Of a stretch of DNA of 64,000 nucleotides, positions 18,335 through 27,568 are shown piece by piece. Location of the stretch: NCBI GenBank assembly GCA_946480695.1, contig CAMLKG010000006.1, positions 1 to 64,000 of the forward strand, read 5' to 3'. Position 1 is the first letter of the stretch; each line of letters opens with the position of its first letter. This stretch comes from an uncultured Cellvibrio sp. GTDB taxonomy: Bacteria; Pseudomonadota; Gammaproteobacteria; Pseudomonadales; Cellvibrionaceae. The notes under the pieces were generated by a model. It was not told where the DNA came from and made no database searches. It saw only the letters and a program-made list of their open reading frames with translations. A program made the position numbers and the translations under genes.

Positions 18335-19042
18335 ATGCCCGAAGTTACTCTTAAAATGACTGGAATCACTAAAGTTTTTAGTACAGAAGATATGGAAACA
18401 TACGCACTTAATGGTATTGATTTGACTATTTATAAGGGTGATTTTGTATCTATTTGTGGTCCATCGGGCTGCGGTAAATCAACATTGCTGTCGTTGCTCG
18501 GGCTGTTGGATACACCAACTAGCGGTCAGTATTTTATTGAGGACGCGGATGTCAGTCGTCTGGCATTGGGTGAAGCAGCCTATATCCGTAATGAAAAAAT
18601 TGGCTTTATTTTCCAATCGTTCAATCTAATTGATGAGTTATCAGTATTTGATAATGTTGCTTTACCATTACGTTATCGCCGCAACAAAATTAGCGAGAGT
18701 GAGATAGATCAAAAGGTGACTGAGTGTTTACGTATAGTGGATATGACTCATCGTGCCCAGCATAGACCCAATCAGCTATCCGGTGGACAACAGCAACGTA
18801 TTGCGATTGCTCGTGCATTGGTAGGCAATCCAGCCTTGCTTCTGGTAGATGAACCTACTGGTAACTTGGATTCGCGTAATGGTGATGCTGTGATGGAAAT
18901 GTTGCAGCAGTTAAATGACAGTGGCACAACCATTTGCATGGTAACTCATGATCCACGTTATGCAGACATGGCCAGTCGTACATTGCATTTATTAGATGGA
19001 AAAATCATTGATGCTCAGGTGCCCCTGCAGGTGGCTGTATGA
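18335..19042 (+). CDS. MacB/LolD-type ABC transporter ATPase
   Basis: A 235-residue ATPase with Walker A GPSGCGKST, Q-loop FIFQSFNLIDE, signature LSGGQQQR, Walker B LLLVDEPTGNLD and the H-loop in MVTHDPRYA. A ribosome site (GGGAGG) precedes the ATG. Its TGA overlaps the ATG of the permease gene by four bases (ATGA). MacB is normally one fused protein, whereas here ATPase and permease are separate. It powers the mechanotransmission-type exporter formed with the flanking gene products. Confidence 0.92.
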   Translation: MPEVTLKMTGITKVFSTEDMETYALNGIDLTIYKGDFVSICGPSGCGKSTLLSLLGLLDTPTSGQYFIEDADVSRLALGEAAYIRNEKIGFIFQSFNLIDELSVFDNVALPLRYRRNKISESEIDQKVTECLRIVDMTHRAQHRPNQLSGGQQQRIAIARALVGNPALLLVDEPTGNLDSRNGDAVMEMLQQLNDSGTTICMVTHDPRYADMASRTLHLLDGKIIDAQVPLQVAV

Positions 19043-21489
19043 TAACCATCAGGGATCTCAGTGCAGCATTTTATTCGCTTGCTAAAGTCAAAGGGTATAT
19101 GGCCACTATCATTGTGACTATCGGTGTGACACTAGGCGCCCTTGTCACAATGTTTAATCTGAATTACAAACTTCTTGCATCTCCTCTGCCCTATCCGGAT
19201 CATGAAAGATTACATATTTTGAAAGGGGATTTATTCACAAGCGGACGAGTGGATTTAGGGAATATGTATCCTTATCCCGCAGCTATCGAGGCATATAAAG
19301 GGGATAACGGTTATTTTGAACAAAAGGGATTGGTATATTTTGGGTTCGATGTCATTCGTAGCCTTATTGAGGCACCTCAGGTAAATACCACTTACATTAC
19401 TCCAGAGTACCTGCAGTTATTGCAGGCACCAGTTGCTTTAGGAAGACTTTTCAATACCGACGAGGGATTAAATACCAACTCTCCGGTTGCTGTTATCAGT
19501 TACGCTACGTGGCAGCAATTCTTTAATGGTGATTCAGAAGTGCTGGGTAAAACTATACGTTTTGGTGAAGTGGATTTCAAAGTGGTCGGTGTTACCGCGG
19601 CAAATTTTGCGGAGCCACAACTTGCACGTCCTGGCCGGTTGACACAGGTTTGGTTATCTTGGGATTACAATTTGGCTATTGAAGCTTGGCGTAACTCCTG
19701 GCGAGGATTTAACCCCAATCTTTATCTCGTTGGTAAGCTCAAATTAGATGCGCAAGCAAAACAGGTAGAGCATGAGCTTACTACAAGTATTAATGCCCGC
19801 TTTAAGGAGGAAACCGCAGGCTTTCCATCATATAAAGAACGTGAACTTGTTTTTCAATTAATTTCATACCAGCAAGCAATTTTGGGCGATACCAAGGGGC
19901 GAGCGTTACTATTATTAGCTGGAGCGTTAGTTCTCCTCTTGATTGCAGCAGCCAATATTACCAACCTTATTCTTTCCCGGGCTGCAAACCAGCAGCGTAG
20001 CATGGCAATCCAGGCCGCGTTGGGAGCGCAAAAATTTCATCTCTTTAATGCGGTACTTGCTGAAATTCTGTTGCTAATGGGTTGGGCGTTTCTATTATCC
20101 ATAGCGGTGTCAGTAGGTGGGATTGAAATATTGAAGAGGGTCGCGCATGAACATTTGCCGCGCCTTGCTGAGCTTGATTTAAGTTGGGAGAGTTTGTTGT
20201 TCGGATTGATTGGTACATTAATTCTCTCATTATTATTTGCCTTCCTTATCAGTCACCAAATTAATTACCGTTCGCTCAGTAATATGCTGCAAAGTAGCGG
20301 CAAGGGTGCCGGTATCCAAATTTCCGCGCGTGTGCGCCAATTGTTGATTTTGAGCCAAGTAACATTAACGGGTATTTTGCTGGCATCAAGTCTACAAATT
20401 CTTTTGCAATCGTGGCGCAATATTGACCACCCGCTAGGGTTTGCAACTGATGATTTATATCAGGTGTCACTCAACAATGGTTCACAACGAGACCAGCCAC
20501 CGGAGGAGCGCAAAAGAAATCTCCTGGCTATCAGGGATCAGTTGATAGCTCATCCCAAGGTGGATAACGTTAGCCTTGTTAGCGATTTTCCAATGAATTT
20601 TGATACCGCAATCTGGTACAGCTACCTTTCAACTGAGGTGGATTTTAGGGAGCAAAAACAAGCGCTTTGTACTTTGGTAGATGAAAATTATTTGGGTCTT
20701 CTCAACCTGCAGTTGGTAGCTGGGCGTAATTTTGATGCAGGAGAATTTCATTCTGATGCTTCGTTAATAATAGTTAACGAAACCTTTGCCCGTAAATTGC
20801 AAGCTGACGGGGATGTGTTAAATCAACGCTTCTATTGGCTTAACAGTTACAAGGGCAGGGTACCCTATGAAATCATCGGTATAGTTAAAGATATTAGTCT
20901 TCCTGGTCGTGCAGAAGAGCCACGTATGTTTATACCCCAAGCCAGCGTGGAATATTCCAAATGGCTTTTGAAAGTGAGACCAGGCCAGGAATTGTCTAAT
21001 GTTGAATTAAACGATGTGATGGCGAGCGTGAATAGCCAGTATAAAGTTTCAAGTATATTGAGCCTTAACGATGCCCATGGATTAATTGTAGCGCAAGATA
21101 AACTGGCGGCGGGGGTTACAGCTGGTTTGGCCATATTGGCTCTTGGTCTGGCAGCAATAGGTATTTATGGTGTATTGAGTTACAGCGTTCAGTTGCGACG
21201 TTATGAATTAGGAATTCGAATGGCTATTGGTGCGCACCCGGGAACAATATTTAACCAAATATTAAAGGATAATTTAATTCCGGTTTTACTTGGTTTAATG
21301 GTTGCTCTGTTTGTGCTTATCGGATTGTGGTTGTGGGTTCAGCAAAGCAGCTTTACGCTGCAGGTAAGTATGTCGGGTTGGATTATTCCTGTGTTATTGA
21401 TTTTGGCCCTGACTGCTGCCACTTCGTTATTGTCAGTTTGGTCAGTCATCAGTAAACCGGTAATTTCCGCATTACGTAACGACAATTAG
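19039..21489 (+). CDS. MacB-like ABC permease (two FtsX domains, 816 aa)
   Basis: A first membrane helix (residues 20-42) leads into a MacB periplasmic core domain (about 50-270). A block of three helices (about 285-410) follows, with the FtsX hallmark RSMAIQAALGAQK. The pattern then repeats: a helix near 435, a second periplasmic domain, and three helices near 690-805 with YELGIRMAIGAHPG. The total of eight helices means one polypeptide equals a permease dimer. It forms an inner-membrane exporter with the two upstream products, expelling substrates already in the periplasm. By position it would secrete the matured NRPS/PKS product, or remove it as self-protection. Confidence 0.88.
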   Translation: MITIRDLSAAFYSLAKVKGYMATIIVTIGVTLGALVTMFNLNYKLLASPLPYPDHERLHILKGDLFTSGRVDLGNMYPYPAAIEAYKGDNGYFEQKGLVYFGFDVIRSLIEAPQVNTTYITPEYLQLLQAPVALGRLFNTDEGLNTNSPVAVISYATWQQFFNGDSEVLGKTIRFGEVDFKVVGVTAANFAEPQLARPGRLTQVWLSWDYNLAIEAWRNSWRGFNPNLYLVGKLKLDAQAKQVEHELTTSINARFKEETAGFPSYKERELVFQLISYQQAILGDTKGRALLLLAGALVLLLIAAANITNLILSRAANQQRSMAIQAALGAQKFHLFNAVLAEILLLMGWAFLLSIAVSVGGIEILKRVAHEHLPRLAELDLSWESLLFGLIGTLILSLLFAFLISHQINYRSLSNMLQSSGKGAGIQISARVRQLLILSQVTLTGILLASSLQILLQSWRNIDHPLGFATDDLYQVSLNNGSQRDQPPEERKRNLLAIRDQLIAHPKVDNVSLVSDFPMNFDTAIWYSYLSTEVDFREQKQALCTLVDENYLGLLNLQLVAGRNFDAGEFHSDASLIIVNETFARKLQADGDVLNQRFYWLNSYKGRVPYEIIGIVKDISLPGRAEEPRMFIPQASVEYSKWLLKVRPGQELSNVELNDVMASVNSQYKVSSILSLNDAHGLIVAQDKLAAGVTAGLAILALGLAAIGIYGVLSYSVQLRRYELGIRMAIGAHPGTIFNQILKDNLIPVLLGLMVALFVLIGLWLWVQQSSFTLQVSMSGWIIPVLLILALTAATSLLSVWSVISKPVISALRNDN

Positions 21490-21497
21490 CATTTGTG

Positions 21498-21526
21498 ATA
21501 TACGGTAACTCGGTCTTACCGTATAT
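21498..21526 (+). terminator. Hairpin after the exporter operon
   Basis: An 11-bp perfect inverted repeat (ATATACGGTAA / TTACCGTATAT, 7-base loop) begins eight bases after the permease stop. The T-tract is weak (CTTCTC), so termination may be partial. Confidence 0.5.
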
Positions 21527-21742
21527 CTTCTCAGCTATATAATTCCGGCTCACTAAATCCGCTGATAATTTTTGGTGAGCGGGCTAAATAATAAAGTTTG
21601 CTACGCTCATTTTTCTACTGCTGGTTAATGCCTGTAGCTATGTGACTTGTGAAGTCTTTGTGTTTAGTGCATATAGATAAATATGGATCCGTTTAGTATT
21701 ACAGGTCAAATGTGTGAAGGAATAAGTTGATTTGGAGATAAT

Positions 21743-23362
21743 ATGAAGTCGTCATCTGATGTAATTGATGAATTTAAAAGCATGGGGCTTGGATTCGGAA
21801 TCGATAAAAATGACTTGGTGGTATATGGAAAAAAGCAGGGCTTTCATCAATCATTAATTCCATCAATTAAAACACTTGCTGCGGAGATATACAGTAATCT
21901 GCAACAGGAAAAAATCAAAAACTCATCTGAACATATAATTATTGATATTAAAAAAATATTGACTGCACAGGAGCGCGTCAAGGATGTAATTGTGTTGGAA
22001 CATCCCTTAGGCGAATCAGATTCTTATTTCACTGTATATGTTGTTGCAGATTCTTCTCCTGTTTTGAACCAGGATGACGGCGTGGCTAAAGGAATCGCTT
22101 TCAGCCTTTTCTATTTTGGTGCTGAACCAGATTCAACCACAAACAAATATGATTTTTATTTGAATGCCGGCAAGCTTGCCGATAAATATAATTTTGAAGC
22201 TATTTGGACCCCGGAACGTCATTTTGATCCTGTAGGCGGACTTTATCCAAACCCATCTATTTTAAGCGCTGCGTTGGCGGCGATAACAAGCCGAATCCAA
22301 TTGCGTGCAGGTAGCATAGTTTTGCCGCTTCATGATTGTTTGCGCGTTGCTGAGGAATGGTCGGTTGTTGATAATATTTCAAATGGCCGTGTGGGTGTTG
22401 CCATTGCGAGCGGTTGGCATGTGCGTGACTTTGTTCTGGCGCCTGAAAATTTCTCCTCACGCAAAGATGTTATGTTTAATAGCATCGAAACGCTAAATGA
22501 GTTATGGAAAGGTAAATCTATCATTCGCAAAGATGGCAGAAATGGCGATGTTGATGTTCAAATTTTTCCCAAACCGCTACAAAAGCAGTTGCCACTCTGG
22601 ATTACCGCTGCCAATAATCCTGCAACATTTGTCGAGGCAGGAAGATTGGGCGCAAATGTATTAACTCATTTGTTAGATCAAACAATTGAGCAATTGGCTG
22701 AAAAAATACAACTGTATAAAAGGGCGTTGGTTGAAAATGGTCACAATCCAAAATCAGGTAAAGTGACTGTGATGATTCATACTTTTATTGGGGAAAAATT
22801 AGAGGAAACTATTGATTATGCGAGGCCATATTTTCTTAAATATATGGAAGGGCATATTTCGCTAATCCTGGCACTTTTTGATAAATCCAACGTGCCAGTT
22901 GATAGTTTGGATAAGGAAGATTTGGCTGCGATGGCTGAATTCGCCTTTCAGCGTTACTTAAAATCTGCCTCGCTGATTGGTACCCCTGAATCCGCATCAA
23001 AAGTTGTAAATGCTTTAAAGGATGTTGGTGTGGATGAACTAGCCTGTTTGATTGACTGGATCGATTCTGATGCCGCATATAATGCACTGAATTATTTGCA
23101 ACAATTGCGGTTGCGTTATTGCGGAAATTTGTTTGAAGAAGGCGCATTTTTAACTTCTGTGGAGCAGCTTATTAAGAATGAAATCCCTGATTTTTCTTAT
23201 GCTGTAGATTTCGTTCTTCTTGAGTCAATACCGCGCAAACTCGATAATACTATTGATTACGATAGTCTTCAAAGTTGCAGTAGGAGGCATTTGGTGGAGG
23301 AGTTGTTTCGCATAGCGATAGAGCCTGAGTGTTCGTCAGATGAATTTGAACTTATCATTTAG
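21743..23362 (+). CDS. Luciferase-like flavin monooxygenase inserted in an A-domain C-terminal remnant, with TubC-type docking domain
   Basis: A 539-residue protein with GGAG before the ATG. Residues 5-53 fit a TubC N-terminal docking domain (VIDEFKSMGLGF..DLVVYGKK..LIPSIKTLAAEI). Residues 72-105 resemble the start of an adenylation C-subdomain (ERVKDVIVLEHP..YFTVYVVAD). Residues 115-455 form a luciferase-like monooxygenase (FSLFYFG, WTPERHFDPVGGLYPNPS, NGRVGVAIASGWHVRDFVLAP), the type found in NRPS pathways. Residues 480-500 (VDFVLLESIPRKLDNTIDYDSL) resemble the A10 end of an adenylation domain, but the catalytic Lys of NGK is lost. The protein thus looks like an A domain that lost its large subdomain and kept the inserted monooxygenase. 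Related insertions in MelG/MtaG oxidise the alpha carbon of a tethered Gly to leave a terminal amide. A Gly-loading A domain is encoded in the same cluster. Confidence 0.85.
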   Translation: MKSSSDVIDEFKSMGLGFGIDKNDLVVYGKKQGFHQSLIPSIKTLAAEIYSNLQQEKIKNSSEHIIIDIKKILTAQERVKDVIVLEHPLGESDSYFTVYVVADSSPVLNQDDGVAKGIAFSLFYFGAEPDSTTNKYDFYLNAGKLADKYNFEAIWTPERHFDPVGGLYPNPSILSAALAAITSRIQLRAGSIVLPLHDCLRVAEEWSVVDNISNGRVGVAIASGWHVRDFVLAPENFSSRKDVMFNSIETLNELWKGKSIIRKDGRNGDVDVQIFPKPLQKQLPLWITAANNPATFVEAGRLGANVLTHLLDQTIEQLAEKIQLYKRALVENGHNPKSGKVTVMIHTFIGEKLEETIDYARPYFLKYMEGHISLILALFDKSNVPVDSLDKEDLAAMAEFAFQRYLKSASLIGTPESASKVVNALKDVGVDELACLIDWIDSDAAYNALNYLQQLRLRYCGNLFEEGAFLTSVEQLIKNEIPDFSYAVDFVLLESIPRKLDNTIDYDSLQSCSRRHLVEELFRIAIEPECSSDEFELII

Positions 23363-24003
23363 TTGGTTGAGTGTAAGCGTCTAATCCCGAGTGCCGACGC
23401 TGTTAAGCGGAGCGGAAGGCAACAAGGTAATGGCAGCTAAGGTAAGGTCATGGTTCTACTCGGCGGGGTCGTAGACCTTATGCATACAAGTACATTCAAT
23501 GTGCGGAACCTGAGAGATCCCTAAGGGCGCCTCGGAAAATAAACAACTGAGAATGGATTGTGAATCAGATAATGAGCAAGGCAATCCATCGTCACCCACG
23601 GGAAGTCGGACAAGATCGTAGTACCAAAGAAGGTAGCGAACAAAATGCTCATAGGTGCGGCAGAGTTACTGGAGGAGAGGGGCTTGACTAAGAGGAACAC
23701 GAGTGAATTCAACAGTCACCCAACGCAGAGTGGGAGCATGACAATGTTGGGGTTTTCTCGTGTGCGTAAACAGGCATCACGCGATAAGGCACTCACCGCT
23801 ACTACATCATGTAACACCAGAACCGCTAAAGCCGAGTTACTTCCAGCTAAAGCGACAAGCAGCAATTAGTTGGCAGGATTACCAAGAAAAATCTCGACAA
23901 CAAAATCGTCAATTTGCATTCAAGAATTCACAGTGGTCGCTAGATACCAAGACCAACGCGGCGTGTATGGATACCGAAATCGGATGGTACACAATGACCA
24001 TTA

Positions 24004-24537
24004 AGTATTCAGTGTCTAGATGACAAGATCGCGCAACACGCGGTAGTGGACTTGCTCAATCAAATTTACGAAGTCGACTTCGTGGGGTTTTCGTACGGGT
24101 TCAGGCCAAACCGAAGTCAACACGACGCACTGGATGCGCTGACCTACGGTATTAGCAAGCGCAAAGTGAACTGGGTGCTGGATTTAGATTTGCAAAAGTT
24201 CTTCGTAGAACATGAATGGCTAATTTGCATGATCCAGCATCGTGTACAAGATAACCGCCTCATCACACTGATTAAACGCTTGATCAAAGTAGGTATAGTC
24301 GATGATCAAGGGCAGCGAGTGCCCGCTGAACGTGGCGTCCCACAAGGGGCGGTTATCTCGCCATTGTTGGCCAACATCTACTTGCATTACGCGTTTGATT
24401 TATGGAGTCACCAGTGGCGTAAACAAAAGCACACGGAGACGTTCTTATTATTCGCTACGCGGATGATGCGTAAACGTCTAATCATCCACACCCAACTTCA
24501 CAACCCAATGCATCAGGTTCTCAAGGTCGTCACCTGA
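24004..24537 (+). pseudogene. Group II intron reverse transcriptase/maturase, fragment
   Basis: The readable segment begins with LDDKIAQHAVVDLLNQIYE, continues with FVGFSYGFRPNRSQHDALDAL and DLDLQKFF, and reaches GVPQGAVISPLLANIYLHYAFD. These are RT blocks 2-4 of bacterial group II intron proteins. The catalytic block is frameshifted: IIRYADDA is present at about 24448-24471 but in a different frame and is followed at once by a stop. The N-terminal part and the maturase domain are missing. The protein cannot be active. Confidence 0.85.
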
Positions 24538-24573
24538 ACCGAGCTGTAAATGACTAACGCGCTTCGCTTGTTG

Positions 24574-24641
24574 GCTGCTCGAATCGATTGACGAATCTGC
24601 TCCAAAAAAAAAGACCAGTACCGTCAATCAATTCGAGCAGC
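24574..24641. repeat. 20-bp inverted repeat with 28-base loop
   Basis: The arms 24574-24593 and 24622-24641 are reverse complements with one mismatch. The repeat lies between the intron relic and the IS66 relic. It could be an end of a lost element or a recombination site; its origin is unclear. Confidence 0.6.
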
Positions 24642-24745
24642 TGGAATACGAGAACGAGTGGCGATCAGGTGAGGGTATAATAGTACTCCCAGGGCTGGAT
24701 TTACTTAAAAATTTGCCAAAGGTCACAAGAGTTTTTTGCGACCAA

Positions 24746-26087
24746 TCACAAAGGGTTTATGGCGCGCTCCGCGCGATTGTTGTCGATACTGAGCTGACCG
24801 TGCTTTGTGTAGGTGATGAGTTTTTCCCATTGCCGCAAGGTGTAAGCGACTGCCATACCCAAAGCGGTTTTAGGAGCAACCTGCTGTGCAGATTTATCAA
24901 GCCAGATTTTAAATTCATTGCGTAACGGCACGGGCACGGTATATTGTTGTCGCAGTGTGTATTTCTCTTCAGTCGTCTTGCCTGCAAGCTGCGCTTCGAT
25001 GCGATAGAGTTTTTGAATATGCGCCACAGCCCAATCGGCGCGACCGACTTTGCCCTTAACTTGTACCTTTTGCGCATCCATAAATTTTCGTCGTACATGC
25101 GCCATGCAGCCCGCAAGTGTTGCTCCGGTACTTTCATAAGCAGCATAGCCATCAATCTGCAAAATAGCCTGCATAATCATTCAGGTATTCTTTCGGACAC
25201 GCTGACGCGCGACTGGGTTGATAGTCGTAAATCACGATGTTTTTAAGGGTGCTATCGGGATCAGGGGAATTTCCTCCACTACAGTAGACCCGCATGTAAC
25301 TTGTCTGCTTGTCATCGGCAATAACAGCGACCGGTGTTTCATCAGCGTGAAGCACCTGCTGCGCCAGTTGTTGTGTTTTTAATCGCCATAGCAGTGGCTC
25401 CAGCACAGCGGCGCTGCGTATCATCCAATTGGGCAGGGCCTTGCGATTAAGATCGATGTTCAATTGCTTGAACACCATTTCCTGGCGATAGAACGGCAAC
25501 GCGAATTGGTATTTGTTGTCAATAATATGCCCGAGCAAGCTGGATGTGGCCATACTTTTCGGGATGGGGCTTGCGGGTACGGGTGCGATAATAATGGGCG
25601 TTGCGGCATTATTTTTTCGCACTGGCGACAGGCGTATTTCGGGCGCAGGGTTTCAATCACGTTGAGACTGGCGGGAATATATTCCAGCTGCTCACTTTTT
25701 TCTTCGCCGATGCGGTGTAAATCCCCCTTGCAGTAAGGGCACACTTTATCGGCTTCCGCCACATCAATAATGTGGGTTTCGCGCGGTAGGTATTTTGGTA
25801 ATGGCTTGCGGCCGCTTTCCTTTTTATTGTTAGCGAGTGCTGGCTCTGTTACAGCAGCATCAGTGACAATATCTTCTTGTACTTCTATTTTTTTCAGCAT
25901 CCTCTATCGTCTCGGCTTCGTTAAATAGCCAGTCGAGTTGGTTGGGGGACTTTTCGGAAGAAGCGCCAAACTGCCGGGGTTTTGCCAGTTTGAATTGCTC
26001 GCGCAGAAAATTATTTTCTTGTTCCAGAATTTTATTGCACTCTTTTAGCGAATCAATTTCGACAAGTAATTCATGAGGGTTTTGCAT
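24746..26087 (-). pseudogene. tnpC: IS66 transposase TnpC, multiply frameshifted
   Basis: Four overlapping pieces on the minus strand together read as one IS66 transposase. The N-terminal coiled coil is at 26087-25860 (ending KPRQFGASSEK). The zinc-binding part is at 25900-25460 (CPYCKGDL, YACRQCE). The first catalytic part is at 25622-25152 (HADETPV with catalytic Asp). The last part is at 25180-24746 (QIDGYAAY, NNRAERAI with catalytic Glu). Frame changes near 25890, 25610 and 25170, plus another just after NNRAERAI (PFVIGRK continues out of frame), make it inactive. Confidence 0.88.
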
Positions 26088-26159
26088 GGCCGAATTTTAT
26101 CACGGCCATCTAAAAGTGATTCAACTCGCGCGCTGAAAAAAATACCGGCTGATGACCAA

Positions 26160-26465
26160 TCACGTCATAGCCGTTAACCACTGCAATTGCTGCTCGTCGA
26201 GCAAGAGTGTTGCGCTGTTGAGGTGAGCCGGCCACTTAAAACAGGCCTTTTCCAACCGCTTGTACCACAGTACAAAACCGGTGCTGTCCCAATAGAGAAT
26301 TTTTAGCTTATCGCGGGTGCGATTGCAAAACACATACAGCGCCGGGTCAAACGCAGAGCGCCCCAGTTCCTGCTCTATCACCACCACAAGCCCATTGATG
26401 GATTTCCGAAAGCCGATTGCACCCTTGTACAGGAAAATTGCGGGTGGATCGACAAAACAGCACAT
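26160..26465 (-). CDS. tnpB: IS66 accessory protein TnpB
   Basis: About 101 residues from the ATG that overlaps the tnpA stop (TGATG). The family motifs are all present: GAIGFRKSINGLVVVIEQEL, FCNRTRDKLKILYWD, FVLWYKRLEKACFKWP. An earlier in-frame start at 26498 lies inside tnpA and is less likely. It appears intact although the partner transposase is not. Confidence 0.88.
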   Translation of the reverse strand: MCCFVDPPAIFLYKGAIGFRKSINGLVVVIEQELGRSAFDPALYVFCNRTRDKLKILYWDSTGFVLWYKRLEKACFKWPAHLNSATLLLDEQQLQWLTAMT

Positions 26466-26755
26466 CACAGCAGCGCCTTGATAAAATCCGCCAACCACTG
26501 CGCAGACACACTGGTCGGGATACGCAATTGAGCGGCGCCTGTGATGAGTTGAATGTTTTGATTGTCTGTGGGCTTGGTCGTTACTGCAACAAAGCCCCTT
26601 GTGCTTGAAGGTTTAGGGAGCTGCGACTTCCTTGTGCTGAAATATTTATGATCAATCCCGCGTTCGGCACAAAATGCCATGGCGGCCTGTCCTGAGGCGG
26701 CGTGCTCTTCAATGAGGGTTCGCCATTGCGCTTGCGTTAGTCTGGCCATCATCAT
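26465..26755 (-). CDS. tnpA: IS66 accessory protein TnpA
   Basis: A 96-residue product starting MMMARLTQAQWRTLIEEHAASG, with a helix-turn-helix-like N-terminal part (AMAFCAERGIDHKYFSTRKSQL) typical of the first IS66 gene. It is the first gene of the element and appears intact. Confidence 0.82.
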   Translation of the reverse strand: MMMARLTQAQWRTLIEEHAASGQAAMAFCAERGIDHKYFSTRKSQLPKPSSTRGFVAVTTKPTDNQNIQLITGAAQLRIPTSVSAQWLADFIKALL

Positions 26756-26820
26756 TCCTCTTTGTGAAAAATGAGTAGACTAATGATTAACGGCTACCGT
26801 GGAAATGTGGGGTTGATTGG

Positions 26821-27141
26821 ATGGTTACCGTGAATCTACGCCACAAAGGTTTTGTACGGGTAGCCGGTTTAGTCACCGGCCACCAACGCCCCGGCACTGC
26901 TAATGGCACTTTGTTTCTTACACTGGAAGATGAAACGGGCAATATCAATGTGATCGTGTGGAAAGGCACACAAGAGACCTACCGAAAAATACTACTCACC
27001 TCAAAGTTGCTATTAATAAAAGGTACTGTAGAAATCGCGACAGAATATGTTGCCACTCCAGTAGTTCACGTAATCACTGGCCAACTCCACGACTACACCC
27101 ATGCACTACAAGACCTTGCAGTGAAGGCCAGAAGCTTCTAG
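26821..27141 (+). pseudogene. dnaE2: 3' fragment of dnaE2 (error-prone DNA polymerase, ImuC)
   Basis: The 106 codons match only the C-terminal OB domain of DnaE2: RVAGLVTGHQRPGTANGTLFLTLEDETGNINVIVW. The full enzyme has about 1000 residues, so over 85 percent is missing. The fragment begins next to the right end of the IS66 relic, which may have caused the truncation. No imuA or imuB is visible in the window, so the SOS mutagenesis cassette is probably lost or elsewhere. Confidence 0.85.
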
Positions 27142-27235
27142 TAATGTGGTGTGCGGATTTGCAATGAGTCTGGTAAGCGCTTGGGTGTACTGTGATAAAA
27201 CTCGCTGTGTATGTCTGGCATCACCGTAACTTTAT

Positions 27236-27568
27236 TCATTCTCTTTTAATTGATTTCATCATCGCGTTAAAAGGTTGGGGTTGCAAATCCTGCAAAATCG
27301 CTTCCGTAAAAAGTGCATCCCGCTCTTCTGGCAGCATCACCATTAGTTCGGGAATTGCCTCCCACAAAGCCAAATCACCGGATGCAGGGCAACATACATA
27401 GACTTCCTCTAGCGATTGCCCGAAAGTCTGATACTCACCGCAATGTGGGCAAACAATATTCGCCTCATTCACGGTAAGACTGATTGCATGCCTGAGTGCT
27501 GTTGAGTCGCAAGCTGAACCAGGTGTGGGTATTGCTGTTATTTTCATGCAGTTTTGCATTGAGGTCAT
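27236..27568 (-). CDS. Hypothetical protein with a Cys-rich zinc-ribbon-like motif
   Basis: A 110-residue protein I do not recognise. A central NIVCPHCGEYQTF ... VYVCCPASGDLALWEA stretch has Cys pairs that could bind one metal. The C-terminal part (EAIPELMVMLPEERDALFTEAILQDLQPQPF) looks like two helices. Starts at M1, M4 or M8 are possible; none has a strong ribosome site. It stands alone between the dnaE2 fragment and a peroxiredoxin gene on the other strand. Confidence 0.5.
   Translation of the reverse strand: MTSMQNCMKITAIPTPGSACDSTALRHAISLTVNEANIVCPHCGEYQTFGQSLEEVYVCCPASGDLALWEAIPELMVMLPEERDALFTEAILQDLQPQPFNAMMKSIKRE

Larger units (their letters stand above)
23370..24660 (+). mobile_element. 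Degenerate group II intron
   Basis: Right after the monooxygenase stop comes about 600 bases of GC-balanced, stop-rich, structured sequence without a gene. It has the look of the 5' ribozyme part of a bacterial group II intron. Fragments of an intron-encoded reverse transcriptase follow on the same strand. Exact ends cannot be set: I could not find an intact 5' GUGYG or a convincing domain V, so the 3' end is probably lost. The intron marks the right end of the biosynthetic cluster. Confidence 0.55.
24710..26800 (-). mobile_element. IS66-family insertion sequence remnant
   Basis: The order on the minus strand is tnpA, tnpB, tnpC, the standard IS66 layout. tnpC is broken by several frameshifts and lacks its C-terminal part, so the left end is lost against the intron relic. 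The right end lies somewhere in 26760-26820, upstream of tnpA; I could not fix the terminal inverted repeat. The element separates the intron relic from a dnaE2 fragment. Confidence 0.8.

Noticed and set aside
24574..24641. Integron attC site
   Set aside because: The flanks lack paired core sites (GTTRRRY/RYYYAAC) in the right positions and no gene cassette or integrase is nearby.
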